Assembly (NCBI RefSeq): GCF_001884185.1
Contig: NZ_MAOE01000037.1
Coordinates: forward strand, 124,001 to 188,000
Origin: Bacillus albus
GTDB lineage: Bacteria > Bacillota > Bacilli > Bacillales > Bacillaceae_G
Length of the DNA: 64,000 nucleotides
Reading direction: 5' to 3'
The notes beneath the pieces are model-generated. The model did not search any database. It was not told the DNA's origin and saw nothing but the letters and a program-made list of their open reading frames with translations. The position numbers were made by a program, and so were the translations under genes. Position 1 is the stretch's first letter. Each line of letters starts with the position of its first letter. This document shows positions 8,057 through 16,690 of the stretch, one piece after another.

Positions 8057-8554
8057 ATGAATATTTTTCTTTGTGGTTCAAATCAATTAACAGCATTAGA
8101 TCAAGAAGAAATAAAAAAATTTTTAACTGACTATGCTCACAAACATAAAATTTACATATTATGTTATAAATCTATCGAAAATGAGATTCTTCGTTTTTTC
8201 ATCGAAAACGAAAGACTCGCTCAAAATTTATGCCTTTACACGCTACAGCCGTTACAAGCATTAACAGATGAATTTCAAGAGGTCGTTGATTACTTAAAAA
8301 GGCATGGAGCCGAGTATGTCGCTTTTGATCATCCTTCCGACTCCATTTACCGATCGGATTATATGTTTTTTGTAAAACAAATAATTGAAGATACCGATTT
8401 AGTTCTCTGTTTTTATAATGGGGACAAGCATACATCTGTCATTCCCGTTGACGTTGCAAAAGAAGCAGGAATCGATGCTGTTATTTATGATTTACCAGGT
8501 TTACATGAAAAACAGATGAAAAAAAACTTTGAACAAAAAATCCGTATGATGTAA
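8057..8554 (+). CDS. Uncharacterised Rossmann-like (SLOG-like) protein upstream of cheR
   Basis: A 165-residue protein starting MNIFLCGSNQL. The N-terminal strand followed by a Gly/Ser loop, the alternating strand-helix pattern, and a late segment DTDLVLCFYNGD with VIPVDVAKEAGIDAVIYDLP suggest a nucleotide-binding Rossmann or SLOG-type fold. No catalytic motif is secure. The ATG at 8057 is chosen over earlier starts because AGGTGG precedes it by about 10 bases and the earlier ones fall in the predicted promoter. It is followed after 24 bases by cheR, probably in the same transcript, so a chemotaxis or flagellar link is plausible but unproven. Confidence 0.8.
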   Translation: MNIFLCGSNQLTALDQEEIKKFLTDYAHKHKIYILCYKSIENEILRFFIENERLAQNLCLYTLQPLQALTDEFQEVVDYLKRHGAEYVAFDHPSDSIYRSDYMFFVKQIIEDTDLVLCFYNGDKHTSVIPVDVAKEAGIDAVIYDLPGLHEKQMKKNFEQKIRMM

Positions 8555-8578
8555 AGGGGGAGGCACAATATCGTTATT

Positions 8579-9376
8579 GTGCCTATTATAAATATGATAA
8601 TTGAACAAGATTATGATCATTTTATCGCGAGTTTTAAACAACAATTCAATATGGATATCGCTTCATATAAACAAGATAGAATGCGTCGTAGAATCGATGC
8701 TTTTATTTCGAGAAAGGGCTTTGAGAACTACACTAGTTTTCTAAGCAATTTACGTACCGATCAAAAGTTATTTTTAAGTTTTATTGACTATATTACAATT
8801 AACGTTTCAGAGTTTTTTAGAAATAAAGAACGTTGGCAAACGTTAGAGACGAAAGCACTACCAAAATTACTCGAACAAAATAACGGAAAATTAAAAGTAT
8901 GGAGTGCCGCTTGCGCTGCCGGTGAAGAACCATATACACTCTCTTTAATTTTATCGAAACATTTAGCTCCATATCGTTTTGAAATACAAGCAACAGATCT
9001 TGATTTTCACATTTTAGAAACTGCAAAACGTGGTCAATATACAGAACGTTCTTTAAAAGAATTACCTACCGATTTGAAAGAACGTCATTTCACAAAAGAG
9101 AATGATATATATTCATTACATCAAAACATTAAGCAAAACGTGACGTTCAAGCAGCATGACCTGTTAATGCAGTCGTTCGATACAAATTACGATTTAATCA
9201 TTTGTCGCAACGTAATGATATACTTTACTGAAGAAGCAAGGGTAAAACTTTATGAAAAGTTTAGTCGTGCTTTACGAAAAGGCGGCGTATTATTTGTTGG
9301 TAGTACTGAACAAATTTTAACACCTGAACGTTATAATCTTCAGCGCTTCGATACATTCTTCTACGAAAAAATATAA
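8579..9376 (+). CDS. cheR: Chemotaxis protein methyltransferase CheR
   Basis: CheR transfers methyl groups from S-adenosylmethionine to glutamates of chemoreceptors during adaptation. The 265-residue protein has the N-terminal helical CheR domain (DRMRRRIDAFISRKGF), the linker DYITINVSEFFRNKERW, the SAM-binding motif KVWSAACAAGEEPYTLSLIL and the late motif NYDLIICRNVMIYFTEEARV. The GTG start has a strong GGGGGAGG upstream but at the long distance of about 15 bases; an ATT codon just before it or the ATG at 8594 are alternatives. A strong terminator follows. Confidence 0.95.
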   Translation: MPIINMIIEQDYDHFIASFKQQFNMDIASYKQDRMRRRIDAFISRKGFENYTSFLSNLRTDQKLFLSFIDYITINVSEFFRNKERWQTLETKALPKLLEQNNGKLKVWSAACAAGEEPYTLSLILSKHLAPYRFEIQATDLDFHILETAKRGQYTERSLKELPTDLKERHFTKENDIYSLHQNIKQNVTFKQHDLLMQSFDTNYDLIICRNVMIYFTEEARVKLYEKFSRALRKGGVLFVGSTEQILTPERYNLQRFDTFFYEKI

Positions 9377-9380
9377 AAGA

Positions 9381-9411
9381 GGTCGTCACAATGTAAAGTG
9401 ACGACCTTTTT
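9381..9411. terminator. Bidirectional terminator between cheR and the tail-anchored protein gene
   Basis: A perfect 9 bp stem, GGTCGTCAC with GTGACGACC, around an 8-base loop, with T runs on both strands. It ends cheR on the plus strand and the 238-residue protein gene on the minus strand. Confidence 0.93.
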
Positions 9412-10126
9412 ATATAACTCGAATTAAAATAATAGCAACAATCCATACAAAGAGAAAAAGAAACGTCATAGACCATTTATGTTCTTGCATCGTATGTTTC
9501 AAAGCCTGTGATAATTGTGTCATATTCATTTCTGCAAGTGCTCTCCATACGCTTACATCCCGCTCTTTAGCAGTACGATCTGTAACGCTAATTAAAATGG
9601 TTTCGTTAGACAATTTCGTTATGTAAGCAGTAATAACCGTTACCATTAAATTTATATTTCCTTCTGAAGAATCACTTTCCACTCTGGAAATGAGTGCACT
9701 TACATCTAATAACGGAATATGTACCTTTCTACCAAATGATAATTGTACTTCAGCAAAATCATACGTCCCATCTAACAAAGGAAGCTCTTTTATATGCGCC
9801 TGCTTAACAAGACCTTGTAAACTTCTCATTACTTGTTCAAATATTTTATCTGTTTGCTTTCCTTCTCCAGATAATGTATGTAACTTCTTAAAGAGTTGTA
9901 ATACTGTATCCATCTCTTTAGAAAGCATTTCCTTCATAACCTTTCCATCACCTAAACTCGCAAGTAAAATCCCTATTTCATTATTCTGCGAAATAATCTT
10001 AGACTGTCCAGTAAACACTAGATTGCTATGCTTTCGTTCTTTCTGGATTTCATGTTCTGAAATAGCTGCAGGCTGTTTTAATGGTTGTAGCGTCTTATTT
10101 TCAATTGTCGTACGTTTAATATCCAT
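9410..10126 (-). CDS. Uncharacterised tail-anchored protein in the motor-switch cluster
   Basis: A 238-residue protein I do not recognise. It is hydrophilic for most of its length (helical around residues 60-120) and ends with one clear membrane segment (about 218-238: MTFLFLFVWIVAIILIRVI) and no further tail. There is no signal peptide. The expected topology is a cytoplasmic domain anchored by its C terminus. It follows the 450-residue surface-type protein by 27 bases and fliY beyond that, so the three probably share a transcript. A role near the flagellar base is a guess from context only. GGAGGCG precedes the ATG. Confidence 0.8.
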   Translation of the reverse strand: MDIKRTTIENKTLQPLKQPAAISEHEIQKERKHSNLVFTGQSKIISQNNEIGILLASLGDGKVMKEMLSKEMDTVLQLFKKLHTLSGEGKQTDKIFEQVMRSLQGLVKQAHIKELPLLDGTYDFAEVQLSFGRKVHIPLLDVSALISRVESDSSEGNINLMVTVITAYITKLSNETILISVTDRTAKERDVSVWRALAEMNMTQLSQALKHTMQEHKWSMTFLFLFVWIVAIILIRVI

Positions 10127-10153
10127 CTAAGCGCCTCCACTACTATGAAATTA

Positions 10154-11506
10154 TTAGCCCCATTCTTTATTACTTTTTAAAACTAGAAAGAGTACGAATA
10201 AACCAGACATAATAGCAAATACATTAGAAGCTTGTATTCCCTCGTCACTTTTAGCTTCTTTCTTATCTTCTGGCTCTTCGTTTTTCTCTTTCTTTTTCGA
10301 AATGACTTGATTGTTATTATCTTTATCTTTTTGAGCCTTCGCTTTATTTACTTCTTTGTTGTCTGTGAGGGGCTCTTTTATAACATAAGTAATTTTTTCT
10401 TTCTCTTTCAATGGTTCTTTTATAAGATCGTTTACTTTCTCTTCTTTTTTCGGAATTTGAACAACTGGTGGTTTTTCTTCCAGAAGCGGGATTTCTACTT
10501 TCGGGTCTTCCTGCTTCTCAGTTTCTTTCTTATCTTCTAATTTACCCTCTAATTTATCTTCATTCTCTCGTTCTTCTACCTTTTTATCCTCTTCTGTTTT
10601 TTGCTCCAAAACAGAAACGATATACTCACTTTCTTCAACGAGTTTATTGCCGGCCGCATCCACTATCTCTACAAGTAATTCGTATGAGCCAATTGGCAAC
10701 GCATCCGTTATTTCAAATACTTTTTGCCAATCCATATCGCGCTTATTGTAATCTAATAAAAATGTAATCTCTTTATTTTCTTTTCCTTTTAATGTAACAC
10801 GGACTTCTTTCAAAACTGATTCTACGTCTGTCGCCTTCACTCGTACACGTATAGAATCGCCTCGTTTTCGTTCAATTACGTTTCCCTTCGTCTCATCAAT
10901 CGTAACTTTATGTAACTTCGGTAACCCTTTATCTAGAGTTGGCATTTCATTATTTATATGAATGAGCGGGACTTTCACTTCATTTTCTACGAGCTCTTCT
11001 TTCTCATTTTCTTTGTAACTTTGAACGAGCTGAAGGCTCCAATCACCTTGTAAATCAAAAGTCTCGACCTTGTAGTTAGCAATCCATCGCTTCGTTTCTT
11101 CTTCATACTTAAACGATAGCATTCTTTCTTGTTCATACTGATCGCCGTTTTTTGGCAAGCGCAAAATACCTTTTATACTTTGAACATTTTTCTCTTTCGG
11201 CTCTACAATAATCCGCACTTCTTCGCCAACTTTTAATTCCGGCTTATTTACTGTAATAACCCCTTGATCCGTCTCTATCTTTTTTTCGGTCTCTTGTTCA
11301 TTTTTTGCTTCTTGTTGTTCCTCTTTACCTTGATTCACTTCCACTTGCTCTGGCTGCTCTTGAACTTCTTTGTTTTCTTCTTGCACATTCACTTCATTTA
11401 ATTTTTGTTCTGGCACATTTTGCTCTTCCGCCTGACTTTGCAGCGGGAAGAGCAAGCACACATGTATGCATAGCCAGCAAATTAGAAAGAACTTTACGCT
11501 TTTCAT
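10154..11506 (-). CDS. Uncharacterised exported Glu/Lys-rich protein with C-terminal membrane anchor
   Basis: A 450-residue protein with a signal peptide (about residues 1-26, hydrophobic core then SQA/E cleavage), a Glu/Gln/Lys-rich low-complexity region (27-70), a beta-rich section (about 75-295, with two possible Ig-like units such as KPELKVGEEVRIIVEPKE and RKRGDSIRVRVKATDVES), a second long Glu/Lys-rich stretch (295-420) and a final membrane segment (VFAIMSGLFVLFLVLK) with a short basic tail. No LPXTG motif. The predicted topology is type I, with most of the chain outside the membrane. It stands 16 bases after fliY. No function can be named. Confidence 0.85.
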   Translation of the reverse strand: MKSVKFFLICWLCIHVCLLFPLQSQAEEQNVPEQKLNEVNVQEENKEVQEQPEQVEVNQGKEEQQEAKNEQETEKKIETDQGVITVNKPELKVGEEVRIIVEPKEKNVQSIKGILRLPKNGDQYEQERMLSFKYEEETKRWIANYKVETFDLQGDWSLQLVQSYKENEKEELVENEVKVPLIHINNEMPTLDKGLPKLHKVTIDETKGNVIERKRGDSIRVRVKATDVESVLKEVRVTLKGKENKEITFLLDYNKRDMDWQKVFEITDALPIGSYELLVEIVDAAGNKLVEESEYIVSVLEQKTEEDKKVEERENEDKLEGKLEDKKETEKQEDPKVEIPLLEEKPPVVQIPKKEEKVNDLIKEPLKEKEKITYVIKEPLTDNKEVNKAKAQKDKDNNNQVISKKKEKNEEPEDKKEAKSDEGIQASNVFAIMSGLFVLFLVLKSNKEWG

Positions 11507-11522
11507 TTACTATTTCAACGCC

Positions 11523-13166
11523 TTATAGTGATTTCGTCACTTTTACTCCGAAAAATCCATCTACATTTACAAGTTCACCATACGCCACCAATACATCATT
11601 TACATAAATACGAATTGGCTCGTCAATATCCTCATCCAGTACAACCGCTTCATTCTCTTGTAAACTTAAAATATCTTGAATTGTTTTCACTGTGCTTCCA
11701 AATACAAATTTCACATTCATTTCTACATTTTGTAAGATGGATGTGTCCATGTATACTGGTTCCATTTGTTTCACTTCTTTAAATTCAATAGGTTGCACAA
11801 CAGGTTCTACAATTTTTTCTTCTTCAATTTCTTCCGTAACAATCTCTTCTTCCTCTTCCATCATTGGATATAGAAGTCTTCTTACCATTTCTTTCGCTTC
11901 TGAAATCGGTAAAATTTGATACATTTTTGATTGAAGCAGGTCGCCAATTTCAAGGTTGAACGTAATTTGGACGAGTTCGTCCACTTTCATTGACTCTCCC
12001 AAATATTCCATTTCTTCTTTTAACGTTACGAATTTAACATTTGGTGGTGTCATGTCCATTTTTTCTTGAAACATTTCTGACATCGCCGTCGCAGCATGCC
12101 CCATCATTTGGTTCATGATTTCTTTAATGCCGCTCAGTTCTAATTCACTAAGCTCCTTCTCTGGATCAACTTCCCCTGTTCCCATCATCATTAAATCTAC
12201 CATTGTTAAAGCGACATCTTTCGTAAATACGAATACATTCTCATTCTTTAGTCCTTCAACAAAATCAACATTTAAAATAACAAATGGGACTGGTACTCCG
12301 TCATAATGACGAACATTGATTGATTCTACATTGGGCGTACTAATTGTAACTGGTTGATTTAAAAGTGTTGACAATACTGTTGAAGCGGAACCAATTGAAA
12401 TATTTGCAATTTCACCAAGGACATCTTTCTCTTCTTGCGTTAAATGCTCTTTTTCAACTTGTTCTTCTACAATCTCAGTTTCCACTACTTCTGCTGGCTC
12501 GTCTTGCTCTTCTACGTCACCAGATAATTGCATTAATTTATTTACCATTTGTTTCGCATGTTCAACTGAAACAATTTGCACAAGTTTAGAATTTACCAGA
12601 TTATCTATCTTTAAATCAAACGATACTTTAACAATCGTTTGATTCCCATCAATTTCCGAGATTTTCTCCATTTCTTCTGATAGCTTTACAACTTTAATTG
12701 TCGGCGGAGACATATCTACTGTATCTTGGAAGAATTCAGACATAGATGTAGCTGCGAATCCCATCATTTGATTCATCGCTTCTTGTACAGCACTTAGCTC
12801 TAATTCACCAAGTTCTTTTCCGTCCTCTACTTCACCTGTTCCCATCATCATTAAATCAGCAATGGATAATGCAACATCTTGCTTAAGGACAAGAAGGTTT
12901 TCCATATCTAATCCTTTTGTAAAATGAATGTTTAGTACAACGTGTGGAACTTCGACGTCACTTGAATCATATAAATCTACCAATTCGATGCGAGGAGCAG
13001 TAATGCTTACTTGCCTATTTAAAATTGTTGATAATACAGTCGAAGCTGAACCAAATGATATATTTGCAATTTCGCCAAGAATATCGCATTCTTGAGGCGT
13101 TAAATGCTCATTTTCTTTTTCTAGCACAATGGTGCTCGTATCCCCTTTTGTGTGTTGCTCAGGCAT
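11523..13166 (-). CDS. fliY: FliY-type flagellar motor switch phosphatase with two CheC modules
   Basis: Predicted C-ring protein that dephosphorylates CheY-P. Its 547 residues exceed the roughly 380 of B. subtilis FliY because the CheC module is duplicated (about residues 22-205 and 235-425). Each module carries both phosphatase centres of the form D/S-x3-E-x2-N-x22-P: DILGEIAN and SAVQEAMN in the first, DVLGEIAN and SGIKEIMN in the second, each with its Pro at the right distance. The C terminus (about 465-547, FGSTVKTIQDILSLQENEAV) is a FliN/SPOA domain for C-ring assembly. The N-terminal FliM-like CheY-docking segment of B. subtilis FliY is not obvious. GAGGAGG precedes the ATG. Confidence 0.9.
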   Translation of the reverse strand: MPEQHTKGDTSTIVLEKENEHLTPQECDILGEIANISFGSASTVLSTILNRQVSITAPRIELVDLYDSSDVEVPHVVLNIHFTKGLDMENLLVLKQDVALSIADLMMMGTGEVEDGKELGELELSAVQEAMNQMMGFAATSMSEFFQDTVDMSPPTIKVVKLSEEMEKISEIDGNQTIVKVSFDLKIDNLVNSKLVQIVSVEHAKQMVNKLMQLSGDVEEQDEPAEVVETEIVEEQVEKEHLTQEEKDVLGEIANISIGSASTVLSTLLNQPVTISTPNVESINVRHYDGVPVPFVILNVDFVEGLKNENVFVFTKDVALTMVDLMMMGTGEVDPEKELSELELSGIKEIMNQMMGHAATAMSEMFQEKMDMTPPNVKFVTLKEEMEYLGESMKVDELVQITFNLEIGDLLQSKMYQILPISEAKEMVRRLLYPMMEEEEEIVTEEIEEEKIVEPVVQPIEFKEVKQMEPVYMDTSILQNVEMNVKFVFGSTVKTIQDILSLQENEAVVLDEDIDEPIRIYVNDVLVAYGELVNVDGFFGVKVTKSL

Positions 13167-13289
13167 TTTCTCTGCCTCCTCATTTCTGTTTTTCTATCAA
13201 ATGATATAAACTCTCATTTTATTTTAACAAACTTATTATATAAAACGTTAATATGTATTTATTCCCATTTTTAGATTAGTAACGATTAA

Positions 13290-13327
13290 CCAAAAAGCTC
13301 CCCAATTGTATACAAGTGGGGAGCTTT
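13290..13327 (-). terminator. Terminator downstream of cheA
   Basis: An 11 bp perfect stem, AAAGCTCCCCA with TGGGGAGCTTT, followed on the minus strand by T5. It separates the cheA transcript from fliY, which must therefore start from its own promoter in 13167-13290 or depend on read-through. Confidence 0.88.
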
Positions 13328-13339
13328 CCTTCATTCCTA

Positions 13340-15343
13340 TTATAAACCTTCTGGGTTTAAAATGAGGACCACTCGTCCATCACCGAGAATTGTCGCACCA
13401 GAGAAATAATTAGAACTCTCTGCAAAGAAGTCACCTAATGACTTTAAGACTATTTCTCTTTGACCGATAATTGTGTTTACAATAAGTCCATAGCTGCGAT
13501 GTGTATTACGAACAATTAACACAGGAACCATTTGACCATCATATGACGCAAACGCCTCATCTGCTGTTTTCTCACCAAATACCGTACTTAAATGCTTCAC
13601 TTCAATAATTTGATTACGGTAATTTAACACATCTTTTCCTTGTATGGATTGGATGTCTTCTCTCTTGATTCGAATTGCTTCAACAATATTACCAAGAGGT
13701 AAAGCATAACGTTTATCATTCGTTTGAACAAGCATAGATTGTATAATAGACAACGTTAATGGAAGTTCAATTCTGAATGTACTGCCTTTGCCTTCTTCAG
13801 AATCAATAATTAAATGTCCACCTAAACTATGGATTGTATGTTTCACTACATCTAATCCAACGCCACGCCCAGAAAGGTCTGATACAACTTCAGCTGTACT
13901 AAATCCTGGTTGGAAGATCAAATCAAATATTTCACGGTCTGTTAATTTATTTGCCTCAGATTCTGTTACAACACCATTTTTAATCGCTTTTTCTAATACT
14001 TTCCCTTTATGAATTCCATTTCCATCATCCGTAATTTGAATTACGACATGATTTCCACTATGGAACGCTTCTAATTTAATCGTACCTGTCTCATTTTTAC
14101 CTGCATCACGACGTTGTTCAACAGTTTCAACCCCATGATCAATTGCATTACGAATTAAATGAACAAGCGGATCACCGATTTCATCAATAACAATTTTATC
14201 GACTTCAGTATCTTCACCTGTAATTTGTAAATCGATTTTTTTCCCTAAATCTTTCGCTAACATACGTACCATACGCGGGAAACGATTAAAGACTGTTTCA
14301 ATCGGCACCATACGCATGTTTAGAAGTACATTTTGAATATCTTTTGAAATATCGCCTAATCGATTTAAATGCTCAATTAATTCCTTATTTTGAATTGCTT
14401 GTGCCAATTCATCTATGCGACCACGCTCAATTACACTTTCTTCAAACATGTTCATTAATCTTTCAATTTTTTCCAATTGAACACGTATGGAACGATTTTC
14501 TACTTTACCATTTTTCGTTTTTGCAGTGCTTTTAGCTGGTGTAGCATTAGCAGATTGTTTAGATACTTCTTTAGTTGATTCCACATGCGTAGCCGCTTGT
14601 GGAACTTCTTGTACGACTTCTTGTGTAGCCAATTTTTCAGAAATCACTTCTTTTGATGTATGTCCTTGCTTCACTTCTACTTTCTCAATTTCAGAAACAT
14701 GAAGCACTACTTGTTTTAATTCTTCTTCACTTTGATCAGTATCCATAAATACTGTGAACTCAAATCCGAAAGCATCTGCTTCAATTTCTTCAATACTTGG
14801 AACTGTTTTTTGTACATTCCCTACATTTTGCAGTGCTTCAATACACATAATGGCACGTACTGCTTTTAAAATAGCTTGTTGCTCAACAGTTATATGCACT
14901 TCATGTGAAGCCGCATCATCGTTATTTATAGCTTCTTGTTCTATATGTTCAGCAGGAATTTCTATATTGCCGTTCAATAATGCTTCTAATTTCTGTTTCG
15001 TTGCAATTACATCAATATTGCCCATTCCACCTTGCTGCACATCTGCAACCATCTTCTCTAAATTATCAATGCACTCAAAAATCACATCAATAATCTCCGC
15101 ATTTACAACTATATTCCCATGACGAATTTCATCTAAAACGTTTTCCATTTTATGCGTTAAATCCGCCATTTCCGTAAATTCCATACTCGCTGACATACCT
15201 TTAAATGTATGGGCTGAGCGGAATATTTCTCCCACAACATCCATATCAGTGGGATTTTGTTCTAAAGTTAGCACATTTTCATTTAGCGATTGTAAATGTT
15301 CTTCTGATTCCTCAAAAAATATATTTAATAGATCTGTTTGCAT
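13340..15343 (-). CDS. cheA: Chemotaxis sensor kinase CheA
   Basis: CheA autophosphorylates on histidine under receptor control and passes the phosphate to CheY. The 667-residue protein has an HPt domain (1-105) with the phospho-accepting H45 in SAHTFKGMSASM, a CheY-binding P2-like domain (about 165-250), an Ala/Thr/Lys linker, a dimerisation helix pair (about 290-350), a HATPase domain with N box HLIRNAIDHGVE and G boxes DDGNGI and GRGVGLDVVK, and a CheW-like domain to the end (535-667). All expected motifs are intact. It lies 129 bases after cheY with a terminator between them. Confidence 0.96.
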   Translation of the reverse strand: MQTDLLNIFFEESEEHLQSLNENVLTLEQNPTDMDVVGEIFRSAHTFKGMSASMEFTEMADLTHKMENVLDEIRHGNIVVNAEIIDVIFECIDNLEKMVADVQQGGMGNIDVIATKQKLEALLNGNIEIPAEHIEQEAINNDDAASHEVHITVEQQAILKAVRAIMCIEALQNVGNVQKTVPSIEEIEADAFGFEFTVFMDTDQSEEELKQVVLHVSEIEKVEVKQGHTSKEVISEKLATQEVVQEVPQAATHVESTKEVSKQSANATPAKSTAKTKNGKVENRSIRVQLEKIERLMNMFEESVIERGRIDELAQAIQNKELIEHLNRLGDISKDIQNVLLNMRMVPIETVFNRFPRMVRMLAKDLGKKIDLQITGEDTEVDKIVIDEIGDPLVHLIRNAIDHGVETVEQRRDAGKNETGTIKLEAFHSGNHVVIQITDDGNGIHKGKVLEKAIKNGVVTESEANKLTDREIFDLIFQPGFSTAEVVSDLSGRGVGLDVVKHTIHSLGGHLIIDSEEGKGSTFRIELPLTLSIIQSMLVQTNDKRYALPLGNIVEAIRIKREDIQSIQGKDVLNYRNQIIEVKHLSTVFGEKTADEAFASYDGQMVPVLIVRNTHRSYGLIVNTIIGQREIVLKSLGDFFAESSNYFSGATILGDGRVVLILNPEGL

Positions 15344-15408
15344 TTTAATCCCCTACCTGTCTAACAAACATTTCATTTATGTATAACAATTTAGTGTTTT
15401 AAAGCAAG

Positions 15409-15466
15409 AAAAAAGGGGGCCACACGCATATCCGCTATCAATGTTTAGATTCCTTGTGGCACCCCT
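15409..15466 (-). terminator. Terminator downstream of cheY
   Basis: GGGGTGCCACA pairs with TGTGGCCCCC (one mismatch) across a long loop, followed on the minus strand by T6. Partial termination here could set the CheY-to-CheA ratio. Confidence 0.75.
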
Positions 15467-15472
15467 TCTATA

Positions 15473-15841
15473 TTAGCTGTTTGCTACTTTTGTTAAAGCT
15501 TCGATTACACGATCTGCTTGGAATGGCTTTACAATAAAGTCTTTTGCTCCACCCTTAATTGCATCTAATACCATACCTTGTTGTCCCATTGCAGAACAAA
15601 TAACAACTTTTGCACTTGAATCAATTTTAATAATTTCTTTTAATGCTTCAAGTCCGTCCATTTCTGGCATAGTAATATCTAATGTAACTATATCAGGTTG
15701 AAGTTCTTTATACTTTTGAATTGCCTCTACTCCATTTTCCGCTTCTCCGATTACTTCAAATTCAGAATTACTTTTTAATAAGTTTTTAATCATTGTTCGC
15801 ATGAACATCGCATCGTCTACAACTAAAATTTTATGTGCCAT
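15473..15841 (-). CDS. cheY: Chemotaxis response regulator CheY
   Basis: A single-domain receiver that carries the signal from CheA to the flagellar switch. The 122-residue protein has the acidic pair D9-D10, phospho-acceptor D55 in IVTLDITMPEMDG, the hydroxyl residue S83 and lysine K105 (FIVKPF), with no output domain. It is separated from cheA by a terminator and from motB by 149 bases, so it probably has its own promoter. A TATAAT at 15906-15911 on the minus strand, with a poor -35, is a candidate. GAAGGAGAG precedes the ATG. Confidence 0.95.
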   Translation of the reverse strand: MAHKILVVDDAMFMRTMIKNLLKSNSEFEVIGEAENGVEAIQKYKELQPDIVTLDITMPEMDGLEALKEIIKIDSSAKVVICSAMGQQGMVLDAIKGGAKDFIVKPFQADRVIEALTKVANS

Positions 15842-15990
15842 TCTTTTTGATTCTCTCCTTCTATGTATAAATATATCTTAATATTTCACCTTATCATTCT
15901 CACTCATTATACAAAATAAAATGATAAAATTTAATATTTTTTTAAAAGAATTTTCGTATTTTTATTATTTATTATCAAAATAACAATATA

Positions 15991-16674
15991 CTATTCTTTT
16001 ATATAAATGACAACGCGACGATTTTTTTCCCAATTTTGCGGTGAATCATTTGGTACTACTGGCTTGGTATCTGCATATCCTACCGCAGCTAGCCTTTTAT
16101 CATCCACATTATACACTTCAATTAAGTGATGAATCATATTTGCCGCTCGTGCGGAAGATAATTCCCAGTTTGAAGGGAATTTATCGTTATGAATCGGTCT
16201 ACTGTCTGTATGTCCTTCTACAACAATGGGGTTTGGTACCGATTGGAAAAATCCAACTAATTGGCTTATTATCTCTTTCGCCTCCGGTTTAACGTTCGCA
16301 TCACCCGTATCGAATATTAAATTATCTACTATAACGACACTTACCCCTGTGTCCTCTCGGTATACGTTCACTTGACTAATACCGTTATTATCCACATATG
16401 CTTTTAACTTCTTATATAATTCATCCATTCTTTTTTTCGAAATCATTTTTTCATCATTTTTTTCATGTGAAATATCTGGTATTGTATTTTCCATTACTTT
16501 TGCATCTACTTGCTCCGCGTCACTAAACTTTTCAAGCATCTTCGACAATTTTACTGCATCCTGCTTTGATGTAGCAACTAGTAATACAAAGAAAGTTAAT
16601 AATAACATCGTTAAATCTGTAAAAGTCGTCATCCAACGAGGCGATCCCTTTTGCGGTCGTTTTATCATCACCAT
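15991..16674 (-). CDS. motB: Flagellar motor stator protein MotB
   Basis: MotB anchors the stator to peptidoglycan and supplies the ion-binding aspartate. The 227-residue protein has one membrane segment (about 18-38) beginning at D20 in TTFTDLTMLLLTFF, the expected ion-carrying residue, a plug/linker region, and an OmpA-like peptidoglycan-binding domain (about 105-225) with VVEGHTDSRPIHND and NWELSSARAANM. It is 16 bases downstream of motA. The ATG at 16674 is close to its GGAGTG; an in-frame ATG at 16668 is equally possible. Confidence 0.95.
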   Translation of the reverse strand: MVMIKRPQKGSPRWMTTFTDLTMLLLTFFVLLVATSKQDAVKLSKMLEKFSDAEQVDAKVMENTIPDISHEKNDEKMISKKRMDELYKKLKAYVDNNGISQVNVYREDTGVSVVIVDNLIFDTGDANVKPEAKEIISQLVGFFQSVPNPIVVEGHTDSRPIHNDKFPSNWELSSARAANMIHHLIEVYNVDDKRLAAVGYADTKPVVPNDSPQNWEKNRRVVIYIKE

Positions 16675-16690
16675 ACCACTCCTTGCAATA

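Noticed and set aside
13167-13290. fliY promoter
   Set aside because: A TATAAT is present on the minus strand, but no acceptable -35 lies at the right distance. The promoter must be in this region but I cannot place it.
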